Origin: Streptomyces bacillaris
GTDB lineage: Bacteria > Actinomycetota > Actinomycetes > Streptomycetales > Streptomycetaceae
Reading direction: 5' to 3'
DNA: 64,000 bases
Assembly: GCF_003268675.1 (NCBI RefSeq)
Contig: NZ_CP029378.1
Coordinates: forward strand, 1 to 64,000
Position numbers and translations under genes: made by a program. How positions within the stretch are numbered: the first letter of the stretch is position 1; every line of letters begins with the position of its first letter. Positions 19,349-27,847 of this stretch are shown piece by piece. The notes beneath the pieces are model-generated. The model saw nothing but the letters and a program-made list of their open reading frames with translations, searched no databases and was not told the DNA's origin.

Positions 19349-20803
19349 CTAAGGTCGGTCCGGGCGTGGGGCCGGGAGTACAGCGGCTGCCGCCCTCCCC
19401 GTGTCCCCGGCACCCGGTTCCCCGGCCTTCCCGGGTCCCTCCTCGGCCTCTGCCCGGGCCGGCTCGGCGGTCCCCGTCTCCGGGAGCGCCAGCCTCGCGT
19501 AGAAGCCCGACAGCAGGATCACCGAGCCGGCCACCGCGAGAATCATGTCGATGGGGCCGAACCCGATGCCCGCCACCGAGCCCTCGAAGTCCGACAGCAC
19601 CGCCCCGGCGAGCCAGCCGGAGAGCACCGCCGCGAACATCGACGCCACCTGCGTCATCGGCTGGAACACCGCCACCACCCGCCCCCGGTAGGCCGGGGAC
19701 GCCGCGGTCAGGAGCAGCGGGGCCATCGCCGTGTTCAGCATGGTGATCGGAATCGTGAAGAGGACCAGCAGAGCCAGGCCGCCCAGGAGACTGCTCTGGC
19801 GGGAGTAGGCGATCAGCAGGGCGCCGCTCACCAGCAGGCCCATCCAGGTGGTCCGCCGCGCCCCGATCCACTGCACCACCCGGCCCGCGCACAGCGCGCC
19901 GATGATGCCGCCCGCCCCGATCGCCATACCCACATAGCCGAAGAGATGAGCCGGCATGTTCAGGTTCCCGGTCGTGAAGAAGATGTTGAGCGTGTTCAGG
20001 GCACCGACCCCGAACTGCCCGATCACGGCGAAAACCAGCAACGCGACCAGGAACTTGCTCCGCCCGAAGAAACGCAGGCCCGCGACGAACTCCGCAAGCA
20101 CCCCCGAACCCCCGGACTTTGCAGGAGTGCCCCGCTCGCCGCCCCCCTCAGCAGGCGCAGCCCCCTCGACAGGCAGTGTCTTCGGGCACGGAGGAATCCG
20201 GACCGAACGTATCGCCAAATACGACACCAGGTAGGAGAGCGCGTTGAAGAGCAGGGCCCACTCCACCCCCAACGCGAAGAACAACGGTGCCGCCAACGGC
20301 GGACCCAGGATCAGAGCCGTCTGGCTGGTCGCCTGGGTGATACCCGCCGCCCGGGCACGGTCGGCGTCCCCCTTCATCAGATCCGCGATGATCGTGAAAC
20401 GCGCCGGTGCGAAGAACCTCGCGGCCGCGTGCAGCACCAGCACCGTGCCGTAGACCAGGGCCAGCCACACCCCCGCCGGAAGCGCGTCCGTCGGCAGGAA
20501 CGCCACCGCCGTCAGCAGCGCCACCAGCACCCCGCGCAGCACCTCCGTACCGAGCATGATGCGCCGCTTGTCCCAGCGGTCGACGAAGACGCCCGCGATC
20601 GGGCCCACGACCAGCACGGCCGTGCCCCCCGCGACCAGGACGCCGCTCACCGCCGCCGGGGCCCAGGTCTCCTCGCCCGCCAGCACCGTGGCCACCCACA
20701 GCATCAGCGTCGTACTGAAGACCATGTCGCCCAGGGACGAGACGGCCTGCCCGAACCAGAGCCGGGTGAAATCAGGGCTGATGAGTGTCAGACGCGGTGC
20801 CAT
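19349..20803 (-). CDS. MFS transporter, probable peptide exporter or self-resistance pump
   Basis: 484 residues with about a dozen hydrophobic segments and the enterobactin-exporter-like opening SPDFTRLWFGQAVSSLGDMV and cytoplasmic VDRWDKRRIMLG loop (MFS motif A position). A charged central loop after residue 200 and a charged C-terminal tail are usual for MFS_3 proteins. Start ATG 20803 overlaps the end of the upstream gene by 16 bases and has GGGGAGG before it, so it belongs to the operon. Export of the modified peptide is inferred from context. Confidence 0.85.
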   Translation of the reverse strand: MAPRLTLISPDFTRLWFGQAVSSLGDMVFSTTLMLWVATVLAGEETWAPAAVSGVLVAGGTAVLVVGPIAGVFVDRWDKRRIMLGTEVLRGVLVALLTAVAFLPTDALPAGVWLALVYGTVLVLHAAARFFAPARFTIIADLMKGDADRARAAGITQATSQTALILGPPLAAPLFFALGVEWALLFNALSYLVSYLAIRSVRIPPCPKTLPVEGAAPAEGGGERGTPAKSGGSGVLAEFVAGLRFFGRSKFLVALLVFAVIGQFGVGALNTLNIFFTTGNLNMPAHLFGYVGMAIGAGGIIGALCAGRVVQWIGARRTTWMGLLVSGALLIAYSRQSSLLGGLALLVLFTIPITMLNTAMAPLLLTAASPAYRGRVVAVFQPMTQVASMFAAVLSGWLAGAVLSDFEGSVAGIGFGPIDMILAVAGSVILLSGFYARLALPETGTAEPARAEAEEGPGKAGEPGAGDTGRAAAAVLPAPRPDRP

Positions 20804-21753
20804 GCCGGCCTCCCCGACAACACGACCAGTCCCATCAGAGCCGTCACCAGAGTCGTGTGGTAGGCCTTGCGGAAGAACTCCCCGGCCGGAGCCGAGTCCG
20901 GCGCCCTCAGCGCGGCCGACCGCCCGGGGAGCGCGCCGTCGGGCCGCTGGGCCCGCACCAGGCACTCCACCGCCGCCGTCCCCGAGGACGTCTCCAGCGG
21001 CTCCAGCCCCAGGATGAACTGCGTGATGACCAGCTCCGCGGCCAGATCCCACCGCTCCTGCCCCACACAGTGTTCCAGCATCCGGTGGACCAGATCCCCC
21101 GCACGCGCCAGCTGTTCACCTGTCAGGGGAGGCTCCGTCCGGCCGTAGTCACCCAGGTAGAAAGCGGCGTGGGTGAGGGAGTAGCCCTCGGCATTCGTCA
21201 GCGGCCCCGTGTCCGCGGGCACAGGAGTCAGGAGCGCAGAGGTCGGGGGTGGTGCGGCAGCGGGCAGGGTGGCCAGCGGGCTCAGCGTGGCCAGGTCCGG
21301 GTACGGCTCGATCCCGTGGCGTACACCGGCCTTGTCCGCGTAGTAGCGGATCTCCAGACGCTTGAGGGGCGGTTTTCGCGAGGGGGAGAGGTCGGCGGGG
21401 GCCAGTCTCGCGAGCACACCCCGGGCCACCGTGTCGTCGGTCCCGGCGGGGGCCAGCGCGGCGAAGGCCAGCAGGTAGGAAGGGACCGCCCCGGGGTGGG
21501 CCTCGAAGAGACGGGGGAAGTCCTCCCGCTCCCAGAGCCTGCGCAGCAGGGCCCGGGCTCCCTCCAGCCGGTCGCCGGAAGGGTCCGGCAGACGCGCCGC
21601 GCAGTGGCAGAGCAGCGCCAGCTCCATGACGGCCTTCGCCCGCAGGTGCGGCGGCGATCCGGCGGAGTGCGGTGCGTACGGGTCGAAGCGGTCCAGGTTC
21701 CCTCCCAGCCAGTCGAGCGCACCGGCGGAGAGCTGGTCGAGAGGTGATGACAT
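20788..21753 (-). CDS. Unknown protein, DUF6895-like, paralogue A
   Basis: 321 residues, alpha-helical, no signal peptide. It shares an ordered set of motifs with the protein at 22943-24004: MELALLCHCA versus LQLALLCRYW, SRKPPLKRLEIRYYADKAGV versus GRKPPYLHLGTRFYADLAGV, THAAFYLGDYG versus TDTVFYLSDYG, ITQFILGLEPLETSSG versus LAQYCLGLDPLRTPSG, and GEFFRKAYHTTLVTA versus GEYFRWAYQATLVTA. The two are therefore paralogues. I associate this family with DUF6895 proteins near radical SAM genes, but that is from memory. It begins two bases after the radical SAM gene stops. Confidence 0.65.
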   Translation of the reverse strand: MSSPLDQLSAGALDWLGGNLDRFDPYAPHSAGSPPHLRAKAVMELALLCHCAARLPDPSGDRLEGARALLRRLWEREDFPRLFEAHPGAVPSYLLAFAALAPAGTDDTVARGVLARLAPADLSPSRKPPLKRLEIRYYADKAGVRHGIEPYPDLATLSPLATLPAAAPPPTSALLTPVPADTGPLTNAEGYSLTHAAFYLGDYGRTEPPLTGEQLARAGDLVHRMLEHCVGQERWDLAAELVITQFILGLEPLETSSGTAAVECLVRAQRPDGALPGRSAALRAPDSAPAGEFFRKAYHTTLVTALMGLVVLSGRPAWHRV

Positions 21754-21755
21754 GG

Positions 21756-22946
21756 CTACAGGCGCTCCGTCTCGTCCAGGTAGTCGAGCAGGGCCGCGTC
21801 CACCGAGTCCCGGAAACCCGCGAGGGTCCGGGCGTCCTCGTCGAAGCGGTAGAGGTCCTCGCAGGAGACCCACCGCTCACCGGTCTCCGTACCGGGCCGG
21901 TAGCCGCCGGTGACCGTCCCGACCTCCCAGTCGGGTTTGCCCGCGGTCTCCCAGCAGCTGGCCAGGGTCCCGTCCGCGCTGATCACCGCCCCGTAACGGC
22001 CGCCCGTGTGACCGCACGTACGGCACGGGCGACGAGCACCCGGGCGGCTGACGGTGAACCCGAGTTCGAGTGCCCGCCGCTGCCACCGGGTGAAGTGCTC
22101 CGAGAGCTCCCCGGTGTGCAGCAGGTCGTTGGCGTATCCGATGCCCACATCACCGACCCGCGCGAAGTACAGGGCACAGCGGCTGGGGTCGAGCGATCCC
22201 GCGAGCCGGTCGATGAGCGTGTCGATCCCGTGGAAGGTCTCCTGGGAGACGTTCACCCGCAGCGTCCAGCGCAGCGGGGCGGCCTCACCGGCCCGGACGA
22301 TGTTGCGGACGATCGTGTCGAACGTCCCGCCGCCGTCCGCCCGGTTGACCCGGATACGGTCGTGATCGGCACGGTCGCCGTCGAAGGTGACCTGGACCAG
22401 GTCCAGCCCCAGAGCCGACAGCTTCCCCGCCAGCGGCGGCGTCAGGAGCGTCGTGTTGGAGATCATCCACGCCGACGTCATACCGATGTCCGCCGCACGC
22501 TCCAGCAGTTCCACACAGCCGCGCGGGTTGAGCAGCGGCTCGCCCCCGAACAGCAGGATCCGCAACCGCTCCAGACCGGCATCGGCCATCTGCCGCTCGG
22601 TGAAACCGAGGATCGAGGTGATCGTCGGCGAGGTGAGCCGGGCCCGCGCGATCCTGGGCGGACGGCTCCCGCCGGCCGTGTCCTGGGCGGTGTTCTGGAA
22701 GCAGTACCCGCACCCCAGATTGCAGTGGGTGCTGGTGAGAACGGTCAGGGAGTAGGAACGCACGGGCGGGGAGGAGAACAGGCCACGCTCACGCAGCCGG
22801 TGTTCCGTCTCCGACCGCAGAGCCCCCTCCGGGGTCACATGCCCGGCACCGAGACGGGCGATCCCGCCACGGCCCAGGAACCACCAGTTCCGCTTGCCCT
22901 CCAGCAGACGCGCACCCTCGGCCAGGGCGACCTGTTGCAGACTCAT
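21756..22946 (-). CDS. Radical SAM enzyme, RiPP-type
   Basis: 396 residues. The [4Fe-4S]/SAM site is CNLGCGYCFQ (CxxxCxxC, about residue 75), followed by the GGEPLL motif (LLFGGEPLLNP). A C-terminal cysteine set (RPCRTCGHTGGRYGAVISAD then ASCWETAG) resembles a SPASM/twitch auxiliary cluster region, as in enzymes that build thioether or carbon-carbon links in ribosomal peptides. The first 60 residues might contact the leader; no clear RRE is visible. Its start overlaps the upstream gene stop by ATGA. The likely substrate is the 43-residue peptide encoded at 25360-25491. Confidence 0.88.
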   Translation of the reverse strand: MSLQQVALAEGARLLEGKRNWWFLGRGGIARLGAGHVTPEGALRSETEHRLRERGLFSSPPVRSYSLTVLTSTHCNLGCGYCFQNTAQDTAGGSRPPRIARARLTSPTITSILGFTERQMADAGLERLRILLFGGEPLLNPRGCVELLERAADIGMTSAWMISNTTLLTPPLAGKLSALGLDLVQVTFDGDRADHDRIRVNRADGGGTFDTIVRNIVRAGEAAPLRWTLRVNVSQETFHGIDTLIDRLAGSLDPSRCALYFARVGDVGIGYANDLLHTGELSEHFTRWQRRALELGFTVSRPGARRPCRTCGHTGGRYGAVISADGTLASCWETAGKPDWEVGTVTGGYRPGTETGERWVSCEDLYRFDEDARTLAGFRDSVDAALLDYLDETERL

Positions 22947-24004
22947 CGTGCCCCCTCGACGGACTCAGCACCCGCGGCACCGGCCGGGACCGCGGCACCG
23001 GCCGGGAGAAGCCCGCCGGTCCGGCCGGCGGTGACGATCAGCATCGACAACGCGGTGACCAGCGTCGCCTGGTACGCCCACCGGAAGTACTCCCCCGCAG
23101 ACGCGGTCGCCGGGGCCCGCCTGGAAGCGGACTTCCCCGGTATCGCGCCCAGCGGCTCCTGGATCCGGGCGAGCATCCGGACACCGGCCACCCCCGACGG
23201 GGTCCGCAGCGGGTCCAGGCCCAGGCAGTACTGGGCGAGCACCAGCTTCGCCGCCGACTCCCACTCCCCCTCGCGCACACAGTGGCCGGTCAGCCGGTCC
23301 ACCACGTCCCACGCCCGCTCCCAGGACTCCCGGTCCAGGCCGAGGCCCCGGTCCCCGAAGCCGTAATCGCTGAGATAGAAGACCGTGTCCGTGACCTCGC
23401 AGACGTCCAGGCCCTCCACCGGCGATCCGCCGGCCCGGGCCAGCACACTGGCGGCGTACAGCTCCTGATACGACCCAAGTCGGTGGCCGACGCCCGCGAG
23501 ATCGGCGTAGAAGCGGGTGCCCAGGTGCAGGTAGGGCGGCTTACGGCCCGGCGTGAGGTAGCCCTGGGCCGTCAGCCCCTCCAGCGCACCGTGCCGCCAC
23601 TCCCCGCTCCCCCCGGGCGGGGCCAGGGCCGCCCACACCAGCTGGAAGGGGCGCGCGTTGACCGGGTCACCGGCCATCAGGGGGAGGAAATCCGGGCGTC
23701 GTCCGGCCTCATCCACCACACGGAGCGCCTGCGCCAGCGCCCCGTCGCCCGGGGCGGCCTTCTCCCAGTAACGGCACAGCAGCGCCAGCTGCAGCAGCGC
23801 CTTCACACGCGGCGTCACCGGCAACAGGGCGAGAGCTTCAGGGGAGTTGAGGTACGCCGCGTTGGCGCCCAGCCACTCCCTCGCACCCGCCGACACACGC
23901 TCCGCAGCCATGGCCACGGCCGTCCCGGTCTCTCCAGGTCCGTCCACCGCACCGGCCGCATCGGTCCCGCCGGCCGTGTCAGGGCCGGGTGATCGCCTCA
24001 TCAT
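22943..24004 (-). CDS. Unknown protein, DUF6895-like, paralogue B
   Basis: 353 residues with a strong AAGGAGGAGC site before ATG 24004. It aligns by motif with paralogue A at 20788-21753 along most of its length. Conserved aromatic and acidic positions (RFYADLAG, TVFYLSDYGFGD) suggest a shared active or binding surface. It overlaps the glycosyltransferase stop by 26 bases and the radical SAM start by 4, so it is made with both. Function unknown; partner of the radical SAM enzyme is an inference. Confidence 0.65.
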   Translation of the reverse strand: MMRRSPGPDTAGGTDAAGAVDGPGETGTAVAMAAERVSAGAREWLGANAAYLNSPEALALLPVTPRVKALLQLALLCRYWEKAAPGDGALAQALRVVDEAGRRPDFLPLMAGDPVNARPFQLVWAALAPPGGSGEWRHGALEGLTAQGYLTPGRKPPYLHLGTRFYADLAGVGHRLGSYQELYAASVLARAGGSPVEGLDVCEVTDTVFYLSDYGFGDRGLGLDRESWERAWDVVDRLTGHCVREGEWESAAKLVLAQYCLGLDPLRTPSGVAGVRMLARIQEPLGAIPGKSASRRAPATASAGEYFRWAYQATLVTALSMLIVTAGRTGGLLPAGAAVPAGAAGAESVEGAR

Positions 24005-25190
24005 GCTCCTCCTTCGAAACCCCAGACCGCCGAGGCACCGCCTCGACGATGTCGGCCGCCCGGCCCGCACCGTCCACCGCCGCGAGCCTGTCGCCCAGCT
24101 CACCGGCCCGGGACCGCAGACCCTCATCCCGCCAGGTCTCCTCCAACAGCTCCGGCCACAGGCCCGGCGAGTCCTTCGGCAGATGCACCGCCACGCCCGC
24201 CCGCATACACGCCCACGTCAGCAACGGCTGCTCGGACCCGTTGGGAGAAGCCCCCAGGGCCCGGCCACGTATCAGAGCCCCCAGCACGGGAGCGGAGGTC
24301 CCGCTGGTCACCACCAGCCCGGCCATGTCGATCAGCGGCCCCATCCACGGCTTGCGCACCGCGAGGATGTCCGCGCCCGGCGCCGGCTCGGGGTGCGGGG
24401 ACCGCCCCTGCTCGACCACCGCCTGGAACCGGCCCCCGGTGAAAGCCTCATTGAGGTGCGGCCACCGGCTCGCCCCCTCGAAGACCCGCCCCAGATGCAC
24501 GTAGACCACGGGCTTGCCCGACCGCGCCAGGAACTCCCGTACCTCCTCGACCTCCGCCGTGTCCGCCACCGGCTCCCAGGCCAGCGGCCCCACATGCCAC
24601 ACCCGCTCCGGCAGCCGGGCCCCGGGAAACTCCAGCACCGGGTCGCCCCGCAACAACAGCGCGTCGCCCAGCAACGGACCGCTCCCCCAACGGGAGCCGC
24701 CCGCCGGGAACCCGGCCTCCTCCCGCACCCGCTCGTACAGCCGGCGCATCTCCTCCGTACGGTTCCCGCGGCTCCGGCCCAGCGGGGGTTCGCCCTCGCC
24801 ACCCGCCGCGTACTCCCACAGGTGCACCGAGAGGCCGACCACCACAGCGGGGATGTCCAGGGCCTCGGCCGCGAGCAGGGCGCCGTTGCACAACACCGAG
24901 GTCACCAGAAGATCGGCACCGAACTCACGGGCCGCCCGCGCCGTCGCCCGGTACTGCTCCAGCCCCGTACGCCCCCACCACGCCGCGGAGAATGCCCGCC
25001 GTCCCCCGAAACTCTCCGCCGCCAGGAACGACAGCCCCGCACCCGCCACAAGGGGCTCTATACCGGAACGGCCCAATACGGCGACCTGATGTCCCCGAAA
25101 TTCCAGTTCCCGCCCCACCGCGATCGTGGGATAAAGAAATCCGCCGTCACTCAGCGGACACAGCAGAACTTTCACAGCACACCCGCCCAT
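23979..25190 (-). CDS. GT-B glycosyltransferase (UGT/macrolide type)
   Basis: 403 residues. The N-terminal domain starts KVLLCPLSDGGFLYPTIAVG, the nucleotide-sugar-side domain has KPVVYVHLGRVFEGAS and PLIDMAGLVVTSGTSAPVLG, near where UGT-type enzymes bind the donor. Start may be ATG 25190 or GTG 25175 (KVLLCPLS); neither has a strong ribosome binding site. It is the first gene after the precursor peptide, which makes that peptide, through its single Cys, Ser or Thr residues, a plausible acceptor. Whether the bond is S- or O-linked cannot be told from sequence. Confidence 0.82.
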   Translation of the reverse strand: MGGCAVKVLLCPLSDGGFLYPTIAVGRELEFRGHQVAVLGRSGIEPLVAGAGLSFLAAESFGGRRAFSAAWWGRTGLEQYRATARAAREFGADLLVTSVLCNGALLAAEALDIPAVVVGLSVHLWEYAAGGEGEPPLGRSRGNRTEEMRRLYERVREEAGFPAGGSRWGSGPLLGDALLLRGDPVLEFPGARLPERVWHVGPLAWEPVADTAEVEEVREFLARSGKPVVYVHLGRVFEGASRWPHLNEAFTGGRFQAVVEQGRSPHPEPAPGADILAVRKPWMGPLIDMAGLVVTSGTSAPVLGALIRGRALGASPNGSEQPLLTWACMRAGVAVHLPKDSPGLWPELLEETWRDEGLRSRAGELGDRLAAVDGAGRAADIVEAVPRRSGVSKEEHDEAITRP

Positions 25191-25359
25191 CACCCGGAAT
25201 CGGAATCTGACCGCATACTCGGGACCTGCCCGAGTGAACGGTGAGCGACGACCGGCCCGCTCGCGGGCCACAGCAGAGGGGTCACCGCAACGGGCCTCCG
25301 GCGCCCGGAACATCGCCGGGAACCGGGGCCCGCGCCGTGAACAGAAGCGATGCGCCCAG

Positions 25360-25491
25360 TTACTGCAGCATGTCGCTGTTGTTCGTGATGCAGATGCCCG
25401 CCTCTTCTTCCTCTTCCTCGCTGTGGGCGACCACCTCGAAGTCCTCCAGCTCGCCCTCGACCGGACCCGCGTTCTTCTCGTTCTCGGACAT
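25360..25491 (-). CDS. RiPP precursor peptide candidate, 43 residues
   Basis: ATG 25491 follows a strong GGAGGAGGAAC site. The peptide starts MSENEKNAGPVEGELEDFEV, has a run of six glutamates after VAHS, and ends AGICITNNSDMLQ. The acidic leader and short polar tail with one cysteine are what one expects of a ribosomal precursor. It is the first gene of a minus-strand set with glycosyltransferase, radical SAM enzyme and exporter. The tail after the glutamate run is the likely core; cleavage site unknown. Confidence 0.75.
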   Translation of the reverse strand: MSENEKNAGPVEGELEDFEVVAHSEEEEEEAGICITNNSDMLQ

Positions 25492-25744
25492 AGGAGTTCC
25501 TCCTCCGATTACGGCGCCGACCACACCGGCACCGACTGGAAGAGAACGTATGAATCGCCGGTATGGCAACGCCACATCCGCGCCCCGACACCGGTAAACA
25601 GCCCGGAAACAGCCGCTGTGGATCTTTCGGGCAGCTGAGCGGTGGAGCCGACGGCATGAAGGTGCGGCCCGCTCCCCGCCGCCCGGCGCTTCACGGCCCG
25701 GCAGCCACCGGACCGGGTCGCTACGTACCCTGGAGGGCATGCGT

Positions 25745-26650
25745 ATGCGCCCCACTCTGAGCTGGACCCCCACCGGGGAGCCGCCGCCCGGCACCACGGA
25801 CCCGGGGCCGGTCGTCGACGTCCTGGGCAAGGGCGGTGTGCTCGTGCTGAGCGGGGCGGGGATCTCCACGGAGTCGGGCATTCCCGACTACCGGGGCGAG
25901 GGCGGGAGCCTGAGCCGGCACACCCCGATGACCTACCAGGACTTCATCGCCGACGCCCAGGCGCGGCGCCGGTACTGGGCGCGCAGCCATCTCGGCTGGC
26001 GTACCTTCGGCCGGGCCCGGCCGAACGCCGGGCACCGGGCCGTGGCCGCCTTCGGGCGGCACGGGCTGCTCTCGGGGGTGATCACCCAGAACGTCGACGG
26101 TCTGCACCAGGCCTCCGGCAGCGAGGGTGTGGTGGAGCTCCACGGAGGCCTGGACCGGGTGGTCTGTCTCTCCTGCCGTACCCTCAGCCCGCGCCGCGAA
26201 CTGGCCCGGCGGCTGGAGGAGGCGAACGAGGGCTTCGCGCCGGTCGCCGCCGCCATCAACCCGGACGGTGACGCCGACCTCACCGACGAGCAGGTCGGGG
26301 ACTTCCGTGTGGTGCCCTGTACCGCCTGCGGCGGCGTTCTCAAGCCCGACGTGGTGTTCTTCGGTGAGAACGTGCCTCCGGAGCGGGTCGAGCACTGCCG
26401 TGAACTGGTCCGCCGGTCGGCCGCCGTGCTCGTCCTGGGCTCCTCGCTGACGGTGATGTCGGGGCTGCGGTTCGTCCGTCAGGCGGCGCAGGCGGGGCAG
26501 CCGGTGCTGATCGTCAACCGCGATCCGACCCGGGGCGACCGCCATGCCGTCACCCGTATCGCGCTCCCCCTCGGTACCGCCCTCACCACCGTGGCCGGCC
26601 GGCTGGGCATCCCCGTCGACGACACGGCTGCCCAGGCCGGGCCCGGCTGA
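25745..26650 (+). CDS. Sir2-family NAD-dependent protein deacylase
   Basis: 301 residues. NAD-binding GAGISTESGIPDYRG, the catalytic TQNVDGLHQ, HGG and the zinc site (CLSC and CTAC, spaced by about 50 residues) are all present, as is GSSLTVMSGL. It removes acyl groups from lysines in the cytoplasm. GGAGGG at 25732-25737 is better placed for ATG 25745 than for ATG 25739, so the former was chosen. It is divergent from the precursor peptide gene with about 250 bases between. Confidence 0.93.
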   Translation: MRPTLSWTPTGEPPPGTTDPGPVVDVLGKGGVLVLSGAGISTESGIPDYRGEGGSLSRHTPMTYQDFIADAQARRRYWARSHLGWRTFGRARPNAGHRAVAAFGRHGLLSGVITQNVDGLHQASGSEGVVELHGGLDRVVCLSCRTLSPRRELARRLEEANEGFAPVAAAINPDGDADLTDEQVGDFRVVPCTACGGVLKPDVVFFGENVPPERVEHCRELVRRSAAVLVLGSSLTVMSGLRFVRQAAQAGQPVLIVNRDPTRGDRHAVTRIALPLGTALTTVAGRLGIPVDDTAAQAGPG

Positions 26651-26688
26651 GGGGGTGGGGCGGTGAGGCGGCGGCCCGGTTTCCGGGG

Positions 26689-26802
26689 GTCGCCTCCGCT
26701 TCCTGGAGTTCCTTCAGCGGCCGGGAGTCGCCTCGGCTTTCCGGAGTTCCGTCGGCGTACGGAAGTCGCCCCGGTCTTCCGGAGTTCCGTCGGCTCCCGG
26801 CC
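26689..26802. repeat. Three 38-bp tandem repeats
   Basis: Units start at 26689, 26727 and 26765, each 38 bp and each opening GTCGCC. Units 2 and 3 share CTTTCCGGAG/TCTTCCGGAG followed by TTCCGTCGGC; unit 1 is more diverged. They lie between the convergent sirtuin and transporter genes, outside coding sequence. Confidence 0.8.
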
Positions 26803-26810
26803 TCCCGACG

Positions 26811-27833
26811 TTACCGAGCGAACTTCCTCAGGTCCTCCGCGAGCGAGCTGATGGCCGCGGGGTTGCGCGGGCTCTCCACCAGGTCCACGTAGTCCAGGAC
26901 CACGATCCGGTCGTTCTTGACCGCGGACACGTTGGCGAGCGGCTGGTAGGACTTCAGGAACGCGCGCTTCTGGTCCGCAGTCGTGTCACCGTAGTTGTTG
27001 ATGACGATGACCTCGGGATCGCGGTCGACCACCGTTTCCCAGCCGACCGTCGTCCAGCTGTCCTTGAGGTCCTTCATGATGTGGTCGCCGCCGGCCTTGG
27101 TGATGATGTCGTGCGGTCCCGCGTACGCGCCCGAGGTCAGCGGCTTGTCCTTGCCGTCGTCGTACAGGAAGACGCGTGGGCGGTCGTCGCCCTTGGGCGC
27201 CTTGGCCTGGGCGTCGGCGACCTCCTTCCGGAAGGACGTGATGAGGGACTCGGCCCGGTCCTCCACGTCGAAGATCTTTCCGAGGTTGCGCAGGTCGGTG
27301 TAGAGGGCGTCGAGCGGCGGCATGACTCCGCGGGCCTTGCCCTGTCCGTTGCGGCAGGATTCGCTCAGCAGGTACGAGTCGACGCCGACGCGCTTCAGTT
27401 CGGCGGGGGTGAAGCCCTCGCCCTCGTTGAAGCCGTAGTTCCACCCGGCGAAGACCAGGTCGGCGTTGGCGTCGAGGACGAGTTCCTTGTTGATGCGCTC
27501 CTTGGAGAGCCACTTCGTCTTCTTGTAGCCGTCCTTCCAGGGGACGGACGTCATGTCGCCCTTGTCGTCGGGCATCACGTATCCGGCCATGTGGTTCTCG
27601 AGGCCGAGGGCGAACATGATCTCGGTGATGCCGACGTCGTTGGTCACGACGCGCTGCGGCGCCTTGGCGTAGGTCCTCTTCTCGCCGCAGTTCTCGACGG
27701 TCACCGGGTAGTGCCGGTCGGCTTCCGTGGTGCCTTCCTTGCCGTCGGCCTGGGTGGTGACGTCGGCACCGCAGCCGGTGAGGGCCAGGGCCGCGGCGAG
27801 CAGGAGGGCCGCGGGGCGGGTGGGGTTCGGCAT
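26811..27833 (-). CDS. FecB-type ABC transporter substrate-binding lipoprotein
   Basis: 340 residues with a lipoprotein signal (LLLAAALALTGC, lipidated Cys about residue 21). The periplasmic-binding fold of siderophore/cobalamin type is seen in APQRVVTNDVGITEIMFALG and the two-lobe length. It captures a metal chelate or cofactor outside the membrane for the permease and ATPase encoded upstream. Extracellular cysteines (VENCGEKRTY and LSESCRNGQG) are shared with actinobacterial homologues proposed to carry F420-0 or siderophores; I cannot distinguish these. Confidence 0.88.
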   Translation of the reverse strand: MPNPTRPAALLLAAALALTGCGADVTTQADGKEGTTEADRHYPVTVENCGEKRTYAKAPQRVVTNDVGITEIMFALGLENHMAGYVMPDDKGDMTSVPWKDGYKKTKWLSKERINKELVLDANADLVFAGWNYGFNEGEGFTPAELKRVGVDSYLLSESCRNGQGKARGVMPPLDALYTDLRNLGKIFDVEDRAESLITSFRKEVADAQAKAPKGDDRPRVFLYDDGKDKPLTSGAYAGPHDIITKAGGDHIMKDLKDSWTTVGWETVVDRDPEVIVINNYGDTTADQKRAFLKSYQPLANVSAVKNDRIVVLDYVDLVESPRNPAAISSLAEDLRKFAR

Positions 27834-27847
27834 GGTGGCTGGGCTCC

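Noticed and set aside
17096..20863. 1,255-codon plus-strand frame over the peptidase and exporter
   Set aside because: Shadow frame with low-complexity composition; the minus strand holds the catalytic triad and membrane segments.
25492..25738. A long N-terminal extension of the 43-residue precursor (frame opens at 25881)
   Set aside because: The extension would overlap the sirtuin gene in antisense, and ATG 25491 has a strong ribosome binding site.
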